Source: CAVQBP01 sp963710745 (GTDB lineage: Bacteria; Bacteroidota; Ignavibacteria; Ignavibacteriales; Ignavibacteriaceae). Taken from it: a DNA stretch of 64,000 nucleotides. Position 1 is the first letter of the stretch, and each line of letters opens with the position of its first letter. Below the pieces are notes generated by a model. It did not search any database, was not told the DNA's origin, and worked only from the letters and a program-made list of their open reading frames with translations. Shown piece after piece: positions 1 to 7,529 of the stretch. A program made the translations under genes and the position numbers. The DNA is taken from positions 158,605 to 222,604 of the forward strand of contig CAVQBP010000006.1 in NCBI GenBank assembly GCA_963710745.1, in the 5' to 3' direction.

Positions 1-171
1 ATTCTCCTTCCATAAAAATGTTATTAATAAATATTAAATATAAAATCTCCTTCTCCTTTGCTTAACTTGGTAAAAATATAACGTACTCTTAACCGACTGG
101 GAAAGCTAACGTTTTCCCCAGTCCGCGTTCAGCCAATGGTTGCCCCAGTTTATTTTAATTAAAAGTACTGA

Positions 172-339
172 TTAACTTTTTAACTTTTCCACTAAAAAAG
201 ACCTTTTCCGGATTACTTTGTCCGTACTATTTATGATCATTAGCATAATAATGATTTCAATAAAGCCGGTAAGGTTATTTGATGTTAGCAAACCTAAAAG
301 CCAAAACATGATTATAATAAGACCTAAAAAATATTTCAT
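172..339 (-). CDS. Small membrane protein (DUF5670/lmo0937-like)
   Basis: A 55-residue protein made almost entirely of two hydrophobic stretches (about residues 1-17 and 24-36) followed by a basic tail. The pattern FWLLGLLTS...GFI resembles the short lmo0937/DUF5670 membrane proteins, whose role is unknown. I start it at the ATG at 339, which has AGGAAA about 11 bases upstream, rather than at a start 27 bases earlier. No operon partner is visible. The family assignment rests on motif resemblance only. Confidence 0.5.
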   Translation of the reverse strand: MKYFLGLIIIMFWLLGLLTSNNLTGFIEIIIMLMIINSTDKVIRKRSFLVEKLKS

Positions 340-510
340 GAAGCTTTTTTTCCTTTTTTTAATCAATACAAAAATTATTACGGGGTGAATTCATGATTAA
401 GAAAACCGAATGAATTAAAAACAGGTTAAACAAAATAACCGGTACAAATTTTAACGAACCATTTTAATAATCTTTATAATGATACAAGGATTTGACATGT
501 AAATCTATCA

Positions 511-534
511 TGCAAAGGGATGAAAAAGGGATTA
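511..534 (+). repeat. GCAAAGGGATGAAAAAGGG motif, copy 1
   Basis: A roughly 20-base motif about 100 bases upstream of the first response regulator. An inverted copy lies at 1501-1520, and looser copies at 4998-5017 and 6511-6540. It may be a regulatory site or a repeat end; the sequence does not decide. Confidence 0.4.
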
Positions 535-631
535 GTTCTTTATATTATATCCGTAAATAATAATACTGCTTATAATCGCTTGTATAAGGATTTATTTATA
601 TCTACATTGTTTTCAAGAAGGAATGTGCATT

Positions 632-1015
632 ATGAAAGAATCTATGCGAATTTTAATTGCCGAAACCGATCCCAAAATTGTAACCCAGCTTAATTACTAC
701 CTTGCTTCCTTTGGTCATAAAGTTTTACCGGTTGTTACTACAGGTGAAGATTTAATGAAGCATGTTGAGCTTTTAAATCCTTCACTGATTATTACTGATA
801 TCAACCTTAATGGTCAACTCGATGGGGTTGAAGCAATAGCCCGTTTACAGAGTAGTTATAATATTCCATATATTTTTATTACTGCTAATGATGATTACAG
901 CAGCCTCATTTACTCCTATAATTTAAATCCGGTTAGTATAATAAAAAAACCTGTTGACCAGAACAATCTCTATGAAAGTGTTGAAAAAGCTCAACTGCAT
1001 CTCGAACTGGCTTAG
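632..1015 (+). CDS. Single-domain response regulator (CheY-like), copy 1
   Basis: A 127-residue receiver domain with no output domain. It has the acidic pair near the N-terminus (AETD), the phospho-acceptor Asp at about residue 56 in TDINLNG, the switch Thr in FITA, and the conserved Lys in IIKKP. It is one of three paralogues here (also 5452 and 18002), which share most residues. The ATG at 632 is chosen because it aligns with the starts of the paralogues and has AAGGA nine bases upstream. No kinase is adjacent; the CsrA-histidine kinase at 7.0-9.2 kb is the nearest candidate donor, by inference only. Confidence 0.88.
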   Translation: MKESMRILIAETDPKIVTQLNYYLASFGHKVLPVVTTGEDLMKHVELLNPSLIITDINLNGQLDGVEAIARLQSSYNIPYIFITANDDYSSLIYSYNLNPVSIIKKPVDQNNLYESVEKAQLHLELA

Positions 1016-1202
1016 ATATCTCCTTCGATAAAAATTTGAAGAGATTTAAAAAATATTAATCTACTTCAATGTATCAATGGTACCTCTAATCGGTGGTGAA
1101 GAACTCGCCTGCTTCATTTAATGAAATGTGTGTTATAAAATATTTGTTCAGCATAAATTTGTTTCCAATAATTAATTCTTAAAATGATACGAAGAAAATA
1201 AA

Positions 1203-1310
1203 ATGTTTTCTATTTTAATAATGTTAGGATTATTTATTTTCACATTTATAATAAATTTGTTTGTCAGTTTTTTTGCAATGAAAAATGCAAAATATCAAAA
1301 TGACAGGTAA
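1203..1310 (+). CDS. Possible 35-residue hydrophobic peptide
   Basis: An ATG opens a short frame encoding one hydrophobic helix (MFSILIMLGLFIFTF...) with a short polar tail (KNAKYQNDR) before TAA. Upstream there is only a weak purine-rich stretch. It could be a small membrane peptide or chance; no relative is recognised. Confidence 0.3.
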   Translation: MFSILIMLGLFIFTFIINLFVSFFAMKNAKYQNDR

Positions 1311-1500
1311 ATAATCTTTTCAAATGGTCTTTTTTTGTTTATAAAAAGTATTGTGGTTATAAATTTGAGCCTTCTTGGGTATTATCTACTTCATCATTAG
1401 CAGGTTCAGGAAATAGAAAACTGAAGAGATTCTTCAATGGAATCTTTCTTACTTATAATAATTTAATGATTACGAAAGATAAATCAACCAAACGATGTAG

Positions 1501-1520
1501 CCCTTTTTTCATCCCTTTGC
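1501..1520 (-). repeat. GCAAAGGGATGAAAAAGGG motif, inverted copy
   Basis: The reverse complement reads GCAAAGGGATGAAAAAAGGG, matching the copy at 511-534 except for one extra A. The two copies face each other around response regulator copy 1. This one is 80 bases upstream of the YtxH gene. Confidence 0.4.
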
Positions 1521-1600
1521 CCGATTGATTCAGTTTACATCCGTATTTAGCTTTAACTTAAATTAGTAAAAATATAACCATCAAATTAAAGGAATTTATT

Positions 1601-2017
1601 ATGTCAAGTAATTCTAATAGCGTTAAACGTTTTTTTATGGCATTTTTGGCAGGCGGTGCTGTCGGGGCTATAGTTGCATTATTAAATACTTCTAAAAGTG
1701 GAAAGAAGCTCAGAGGAAATATAAAACAAAAGTCTGGCGAATATTTTGATGAAGCTGATAAATATTTTACAGAGACAAAAATCAAAGCCGGTGAAATGAT
1801 TAATGAAGGCAAAAGAAAATATGCAGCGATAAAGAATGATGTAATGTTAAAGCCTGATGAATTTCTAAAAGATGCTCAACGATTTTTTAAAGATGCAGAA
1901 TTAAAAACAAAAGAGGTTTTACATTCCGGTAAAGAAAAAATAGAAACAGAAACCGAGCGATTGAAATCATCTGTAAAAGCCGGAATGGACTCTTATAATG
2001 AAGCTAAGAAAATCTAA
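1601..2017 (+). CDS. YtxH-like stress protein
   Basis: 138 residues. An N-terminal glycine/alanine-rich membrane helix (about residues 10-30, FLAGGAVGAIVALL) is followed by TSKSGKKLRGNI and a long charged, mostly helical tail (about 40-138) rich in Lys and Glu. This layout is typical of YtxH-domain (Pfam) proteins, often stress-induced and membrane-anchored; their biochemical role is not established. The start has AAAGGA at good spacing. It stands alone between response regulator copy 1 and a lipoprotein gene. Confidence 0.75.
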   Translation: MSSNSNSVKRFFMAFLAGGAVGAIVALLNTSKSGKKLRGNIKQKSGEYFDEADKYFTETKIKAGEMINEGKRKYAAIKNDVMLKPDEFLKDAQRFFKDAELKTKEVLHSGKEKIETETERLKSSVKAGMDSYNEAKKI

Positions 2018-2302
2018 TTAAAATAATGAACTTGACAGAAATGTTAATAGTTACATTACTAATATCAGAATTATAGCATATTACACTGATTACATAGAAT
2101 TGAGTTTGTTCATCGGAGAAAGAAATTATTTTAAAGAAAGTTTAAAAGAAAAATATAATCAGCTGATAACCTCTCCCGTTGAAAATTAAATTGAAATCAG
2201 CAGAACAAACCAATCAATTCGCTAAGAATTTAAGCAATTCGTAAGAAAATATTTTACGTGAAGGTTATAAGAAATCATTTTGGAAAAACGGAGTAAATCT
2301 TA

Positions 2303-3070
2303 GTGAAGAGTATTTTATCGTTGATTATAAGTTGCTTATTATTTGCCTTGATGCTGATAGGTTGTTCATCTTCCAAGGAAACTGAAAAAAAAGAAATCCC
2401 TGAGGTAAAGGCTGTTGAAATTACAAAACAAAGTGTTGTTAAAAACAAAGATTTTGTTATAAAGGAAAAAGAATTTGAAGATAGAAACCTGATCAAATCG
2501 GAAAAAATTAAATCAATAGATAAAGTAAGTTTCGATTTAAGTCCGGATGGCTTACCGGTCAACGGAAGAAAAACAGCCCGGGAGCAATATGACAGCGATG
2601 GGTTTTTAATTGAATTGATTTTTTTTAACCATTCCGGAAATGTAGGAACCAAGTACGAATATAAATACAACAACGCAGGGTCTAGAATCGAAACGTTAAG
2701 AATTAATTCCGAGGGTGAACCCTATAAAAGATACACTTATGAATACAATAAGCACATTAATAAAATTAAATCAACATGTTACAGTATAACTGGAAAGATG
2801 GAAAATTTTTATATTTATGAATATGATAAAAAAGGAAATTTGATTAATGATTTGTGGTTTAATGCTGACAGTACTCTTGAGTATAAAATAGTAAATAAAT
2901 ACGATACTGACGATAAGAAAATAGAATCGGAAATGTATTTGCCCAATGGTTACGGGGATAATAAAATAGAATACTTCTATGATAAAAAAGGTAACTTAAT
3001 TGAGGAAGTTCACTATAATGCCGAAAACAGCAAAACAGGAATAACACAGTGTCTTTACAAATACTTTTAA
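2303..3070 (+). CDS. Lipoprotein with YD/RHS-like repeats
   Basis: 255 residues starting at GTG, with GGAG about ten bases upstream. An N-terminal signal peptide ends in a lipobox (LIGC, Cys about residue 21). After a charged linker, repeats of the kind YEYKYNNAGSRIE, YEYDKKGNLI and YFYDKKGNLIEE recur from about residue 130 to the end. They resemble the YD (tyrosine-aspartate) repeats of RHS proteins and of the antitoxin MORN-like repeat families. It is probably an envelope-anchored protein; no enzyme domain is visible. It stands alone, with long flanking spacers. Confidence 0.65.
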   Translation: MKSILSLIISCLLFALMLIGCSSSKETEKKEIPEVKAVEITKQSVVKNKDFVIKEKEFEDRNLIKSEKIKSIDKVSFDLSPDGLPVNGRKTAREQYDSDGFLIELIFFNHSGNVGTKYEYKYNNAGSRIETLRINSEGEPYKRYTYEYNKHINKIKSTCYSITGKMENFYIYEYDKKGNLINDLWFNADSTLEYKIVNKYDTDDKKIESEMYLPNGYGDNKIEYFYDKKGNLIEEVHYNAENSKTGITQCLYKYF

Positions 3071-3238
3071 ACCGTCACACACATTGGGTTTAAAAAAAAG
3101 TAACCGAAACAGGATGGAAAAAGTTAGTTGGGTCATAATATAGGCAACCACAATTTTCGAGGTTATAGGAAGTTTGACAGGGAGAATTAGTATAAAACTT
3201 TTGTTCTTCAAAATTTCTTTAGTTGATAAAGATAAACC

Positions 3239-3456
3239 CACTTAACATAAACTAAAACATCAGTTCACCTTGACATGATCAGCCAGATTTACACCTGTCC
3301 CGATTCATATTGTTTCGATTATTATCGGGATAAGGGAAATTATAGTACATTATGATAGTAGCTGATTATTTAAATGTTAATATTCATTATGAGGTGTGTG
3401 CGCCGGTGACGATTGAGAAGATCAATAAATTATTTCGGGAATTAGAAACAAACTAA
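3239..3456 (+). repeat. DUF72 3'-end repeat, copy 1
   Basis: This roughly 215-base element begins near CACTTAACATAAAC, runs through GACATGATCAGCCAG and ends with a coding-like stretch translating as YLNVNIHYEVCAPVTIEKI... before TAA. The ending looks like the C-terminus of DUF72 proteins (...VYFNNHYxGxAP...). Only the gene end is present. Similar copies lie at 3893, 5973 and 6627. Confidence 0.6.
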
Positions 3457-3892
3457 CTAAATTCCAATCACTTTTGTTATTATAATTATTAAGCTCATAT
3501 TTGCTAATGTTTTATATTAAAACAAAATTTTAAAATATGACAGTTACTTTTACTTCTTTTTGGGGAAAAAATTACAGAAAACATTGTTGTAAAGAATTCA
3601 TTCTGTAATAATTACTAATAGTATGTTGGTCTTAGTTTTGTCACATGTAGTGCAACAGGGATTGTACATGACTAAAAGAAATAAAAAACAATTATGTATA
3701 AGCATTTAATAATTATAGCAATTCTAGCAATATTATTTGTAATGTGCGCTGATGAATCGAATATTTTTTTGCCTGTGGACTATATGGTATATGGATGGTG
3801 TAGATAATATTCACTTTTATGCAATTATCATTTTTACCAGAATAACAACAAACATTTTAATTTATCTTAATCTAAAATAAGTTCAAACCCAC
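3457..3892. other. Spacer with little content
   Basis: AT-rich spacer between two DUF72 3'-end repeats. Apart from one possible short peptide (3694-3807) nothing was recognised. Confidence 0.4.
3694..3807 (+). CDS. Possible 37-residue lipoprotein peptide
   Basis: A short frame encodes a hydrophobic leader ending in a lipobox-like FVMC, then ADESNIF and a stop after GWCR. It could be a small lipoprotein or the remnant of a longer one. No ribosome binding site stands out, and no relative is known to me. Confidence 0.25.
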   Translation: MYKHLIIIAILAILFVMCADESNIFLPVDYMVYGWCR

Positions 3893-4080
3893 TTTACATA
3901 AACAAGAATATTAGTTCATCTTGACATTGTCAGCCAGATTTACACCTGTCCCGATTTTATATCGGGATAAGGGAAATTATAGTATATGATGAATTGAGTG
4001 AGGATGTTTATTTAAATGTTAATAATCACTATGAGGGGTGTGCGCCGATGACAATAAATAAAATCAACAAACTGCTCTAA
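3893..4080 (+). repeat. DUF72 3'-end repeat, copy 2
   Basis: Same element as at 3239, ending in a frame translating as DVYLNVNNHYEGCAPMTI... with a TAA stop. It carries only the gene end. Confidence 0.6.
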
Positions 4081-4297
4081 TTCTGAGGTTATCACTGTCC
4101 TGCCGTATTTCAAATATTTGCTTCTAGCTCAAACAGGAATAACGAATTCTATCTAGCTCTATTAATAGAATATTTCAAAAACAAAGCGCAAATATTATTG
4201 TATAATAAAAACGAATCTATTAATTTGCTAAAGAAAATTTTATTTATATAAATCCATATATGAATATCCCTGATTCATATAGGTTTTACCAGTTATA

Positions 4298-4999
4298 ATG
4301 AATAAAATTCTAATAGTAGTTATAGAAGACAACCGGTTATTGCGGGAAGGTATAACTGCGATGATTAAGGAACAGCCGGATCTAAAGGTAACAGCTGCCT
4401 TTGGCGACTGTGCAAAAGCATTGCAATTTATCCGCCAAGCTCAACCCAATATGGTCCTTCTGGATCTCGGTTTACGAAATCAAAATAGCTTAAACCTTGT
4501 AAAAGTATTAAAAAAGGATTTTCAGAAAATAAATATTATAATGATGGATCTTGTTCCCTTACAGCAAGATTTATTAGTTTTTGTGCAGGCAGGGGTCTCA
4601 GGATTTATACTTAAAGAGGCAACTGTAAATGAATTTCTTAAAACAATCAGATCGGTTGCCGGTGGAGCTAAAGCGCTGCCGTCGAATTTAACTGAATCCC
4701 TCTTTTCCCAGATTGTTAATAAGGCAGTAAAGGAGTCAAATCCTTCAAAGATAATTAGTTCCATAAAAATGACCAAACGAGAACGGCAGGTAATTGATTT
4801 GGTTTCAGATGGTTTGACCAATAAAGAAATTGCACAAAATCTTAATCTCTCAACATATACCGTAAAGAGTCATGTCCATAACATACTAGAAAAGCTTGCT
4901 ATCCACACACGTGTACAGATTGCAAAATTTGTACATACTTCAAACGATTATAATGCGGATCTAAAATCAATTTCTTTAATCGAAGAGCAAGAGAATTAA
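4298..4999 (+). CDS. NarL/LuxR-type response regulator
   Basis: 233 residues. An N-terminal receiver domain (about 1-120) has acidic residues in VIEDN, the phospho-acceptor Asp56 in LLDLGL, and the switch Lys in FILKEA. A C-terminal LuxR helix-turn-helix (about 162-210) has the signatures MTKRERQVIDLV, LTNKEIAQNL and TYTVKSHVHNIL. It should bind DNA when phosphorylated. No cognate kinase is adjacent. No clear Shine-Dalgarno precedes the ATG. Confidence 0.9.
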   Translation: MNKILIVVIEDNRLLREGITAMIKEQPDLKVTAAFGDCAKALQFIRQAQPNMVLLDLGLRNQNSLNLVKVLKKDFQKINIIMMDLVPLQQDLLVFVQAGVSGFILKEATVNEFLKTIRSVAGGAKALPSNLTESLFSQIVNKAVKESNPSKIISSIKMTKRERQVIDLVSDGLTNKEIAQNLNLSTYTVKSHVHNILEKLAIHTRVQIAKFVHTSNDYNADLKSISLIEEQEN

Positions 5000-5017
5000 T
5001 CCTTTTTTCATCCTTTA
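4998..5017 (-). repeat. AAAGGATGAAAAAAGG motif, looser copy
   Basis: The reverse complement of this stretch, just after the LuxR-type regulator stop codon, resembles the motif at 511-534. Another loose copy is near 6511-6540. Confidence 0.3.
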
Positions 5018-5019
5018 GA

Positions 5020-5410
5020 AACATTTACAATTCATCGCATTTCCTATACCTTGGATAAGGATAAACTATTAAACATCAAGAATTGCTTAAAAGATAATTT
5101 TTAACCATCAAGTAATAGTATTAAGTTATCTAAAATTTTATCGCATCTTACTACAGTTTGTCTGACTCTAACTAATCCTTTGACCATATTTGAACAACAA
5201 ACTCGGATCAAAAGGTTTAGGAGATATAATCTCATTGTGAACCGGAAAAAATAGTTCTTTTTGTTTGCGCCAGAAAATCAATAAAGGTTCTAAAAAATAT
5301 GACTATCCATAGACTATCTGATTATTCAGATTTTGGCTACGGTTTTATCGCGGGAAACAACAATATTATTCACAAACATGTTTTAGAGTTTTAGTTATCA
5401 AGTCACAAGG
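5020..5410. other. Spacer without recognised gene
   Basis: AT-rich DNA. Its right end (about 5405-5440) resembles the middle of the small B gene (translating roughly as AVIRILERKG), directly upstream of response regulator copy 2. Confidence 0.35.
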
Positions 5411-5451
5411 CTGTAATTAGAATTCTTGAAAGAAAAGGAAGGTCATGCATT

Positions 5452-5835
5452 ATGAACATACCTATGGACATTTTAATTGCTGAGACTGATTCGAAAGTTG
5501 TAACCCAGCTTAATAACTGCCTTGCTTCCTTTGGTCACAAAGTATTCCCCGTTGTTGCTACAGGTGAAGATTTAATAGAGCAAGTGAAACTTTTAAATCC
5601 TTCACTTATCATTACAGATATTAACCTTAATGGTCAACTGGATGGTATTGAAGCAATAGCCCGTTTAGAGAGTAGCTATAAAATCCCTTATATTTTTATT
5701 ACTGCTTTTGATGATTTTAGTAGACTCATTACTTCTTACTATCTAAATCCTGTTAGTATAATAAGAAAACCTATTGACCAAACTAATCTGTATGAGAGTA
5801 TTGAAAAAGCTCAACTGCAATTTGAACTGGTTTAA
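5452..5835 (+). CDS. Single-domain response regulator (CheY-like), copy 2
   Basis: 127-residue receiver with AETD, Asp56 in TDINLNG, FITA and IIRKP. It differs from copy 1 (632) at a modest number of positions and is closer still to copy 3 (18002). The start ATG follows GGAAGGTCATGCATT, a leader shared with the other copies. No output domain is present, so it should act through a partner protein or as a phosphate sink. A remnant of the small B gene lies immediately upstream. Confidence 0.88.
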   Translation: MNIPMDILIAETDSKVVTQLNNCLASFGHKVFPVVATGEDLIEQVKLLNPSLIITDINLNGQLDGIEAIARLESSYKIPYIFITAFDDFSRLITSYYLNPVSIIRKPIDQTNLYESIEKAQLQFELV

Positions 5836-5972
5836 ATCCTTTTGCAATTAAATCTTCAATTAACTAAATCTTAAAATTTCTAATTGTTGTTTTTAATATT
5901 CACTTGGCTTTATAAGCGTAATTAAATTAGGGAGTTAATCTTTAATCGAGTGGGAAGAAAATAATACAGCAA

Positions 5973-6281
5973 CTTAACATAAACAAGAACATCAGTTCAC
6001 CTGCCCCACCAAATTATTTTAATATTTTAAGACCTAATTATTGTTTAATTTGGCGGGGTCTTGACATGATCAGCCAGATTTACACCTGTCCCGATTTTTT
6101 ATCGTCGATTTTTTATCTGAATAAGGGAAATTATTCGTAATAGACGTGATAAAGAATTGAAGAATATCAGTGGGATAATAAAGGATCTGCAGAGTAGAGA
6201 TGTGGATGTTTATTTAAATGTTAATAATCACTATGAGGGGTGTGCGCTGTTGACGATTGAAAAAATTGAAAAACTACTCTG
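5973..6281 (+). repeat. DUF72 3'-end repeat, copy 3 (longest)
   Basis: Longest copy. Its coding-like part reads NRRDKELKNISGIIKDL then DVDVYLNVNNHYEGCA and ends in TGA, giving the best evidence for a DUF72 C-terminus. Near its left end it also carries an insert with GCCCCACCAAATTA and AATTTGGCGGGGTC, an inverted repeat that could form a hairpin. Confidence 0.62.
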
Positions 6282-6325
6282 ATCATTTTTAAAATTATAT
6301 TCTTACTAAATGCAATAAAAAAAAA

Positions 6326-6346
6326 TGCCCGCATTTTGTGCGGGCA
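6326..6346 (-). terminator. Rho-independent terminator, minus strand
   Basis: A perfect 8-bp stem, TGCCCGCA/TGCGGGCA with a five-base loop, followed on the minus strand by nine T residues. No minus-strand gene ends close by; the nearest is the CsrA-kinase receiver part, 660 bases upstream. Confidence 0.75.
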
Positions 6347-6626
6347 AATCCCCTCTCTCACCTTATATCTTAACCTTAACAACATATCAATTATCTTAAC
6401 ACCGTATCTTTTATCATATCAGCGTACCAATCTTCTAAGAATGCGAGAGCTAGAAATTTAAAACTAAACTATGTAAAGATTAACATTTTTTGAAAATAAT
6501 ACATCAATCAAAAGAATGAAAAATGGATTAATCCCTTTTATTGAGCAGCATACTTACATATTTCTCAGTGAGAGAATTGAGAGAATTTTCCTTTAATTGA
6601 GTAATAAATAAAATTAAATAACTAAT

Positions 6627-6794
6627 AAACCCACTTAACATAAACAAGATCATCTGTTCATCTTGTCATTATCAGCCAGTTTTACATAAGGGAAATTATA
6701 GTACATCATGATAGTAGCCAATTTTTTAAATGTTAATAATCATTATGAGAGGTGTACACTGATGACGATAGAGAAAGTGAAAAAACTGCTATAA
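6627..6794 (+). repeat. DUF72 3'-end repeat, copy 4
   Basis: Shortest and most diverged copy, ending in a frame that translates as NFLNVNNHYERCTLMTIEKV and a TAA stop. Confidence 0.55.
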
Positions 6795-6871
6795 CTGATT
6801 CTAAAAAAATGTTCATCTGTTAAAACATTTGTAACGGCTTCTACATTAACCAGAAACCTTTAAAATAAAAA

Positions 6872-6896
6872 TGGGACTGCCGTTTCAGGTAATCCC
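6872..6896 (-). terminator. Likely terminator of the CsrA-kinase gene
   Basis: An imperfect stem (TGGGATTACC/GGCAGTCCCA) followed on the minus strand by TTTTTATTTT, about 110 bases after the receiver-domain stop codon. Confidence 0.5.
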
Positions 6897-7008
6897 AAAG
6901 AAAAAGAGATGTCTTGTGCAAACGAAAACGTTAGTTGATTACGTCATTAAACCTATTAGCCAGCAAAAAATTCTTCCTATTGTTTCAGTTTAATCAATCC
7001 AAATTTTC

Positions 7009-7464
7009 TCAGTTGGAGAGAAATTTAGAAATTTTTTTTAGCAGTATTTCTCTACCAAAAGGTTTTACGATGTAATCATTGCAGCCTGCTGAAATGCATT
7101 CGTTCTCATCACCCTGCATTGCATAAGCAGTAATAGCAATTATAGGTGTTTTTGTGTATTTAGAAATTTTTCTTATAATTTTAGTTAAAATTATTCCGTT
7201 TATTCCCTCACCGAGATTTATATCCATTAAAAATAAATCATAATCTTTATTTTTTAATAGTTCAAGTGCTTTTTCACCGTTTTTGGCAACCTCAATATAA
7301 AATTTATTTTGAAGCATAAGTTTGATGACAGAGGCATTTAATATTTCATCTTCAACAATCAATATCTTTGGTATATTAGATAAATTTTGTCGTATAGCAT
7401 CATTTTTTGAATCGTCTGTATTTGAAATTTTGATTGTAGATGGTTTAATCTCACTTACAGGCAA
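7009..7464 (-). CDS. Receiver domain, C-terminal part of CsrA-kinase
   Basis: This frame is the natural continuation of the kinase at 7530. Reading upstream of 7464 it gives INGEISFESKVGVGSEFTI, the normal end of a HATPase domain. A receiver domain then follows with KILIVEDE, the phospho-acceptor Asp in DLFLMDINLG, the switch Thr in AITAYA and the Lys in IVKPFG. It is out of frame with the kinase by one base near 7530, where TTTTAAAG replaces an expected TTTGTAAAG-type sequence. It is either the end of a frameshifted gene or a separately translated receiver; I favour the former. Confidence 0.75.
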   Translation of the reverse strand: MPVSEIKPSTIKISNTDDSKNDAIRQNLSNIPKILIVEDEILNASVIKLMLQNKFYIEVAKNGEKALELLKNKDYDLFLMDINLGEGINGIILTKIIRKISKYTKTPIIAITAYAMQGDENECISAGCNDYIVKPFGREILLKKISKFLSN

Positions 7465-7529
7465 AATAATAGTAAATTCGGAACCAACTCCAACTTTACT
7501 TTCAAAACTGATTTCACCATTAATTAACT

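Noticed and set aside
1..171. Search for a gene or RNA at the left edge
   Set aside because: AT-rich, no convincing frame or structure.
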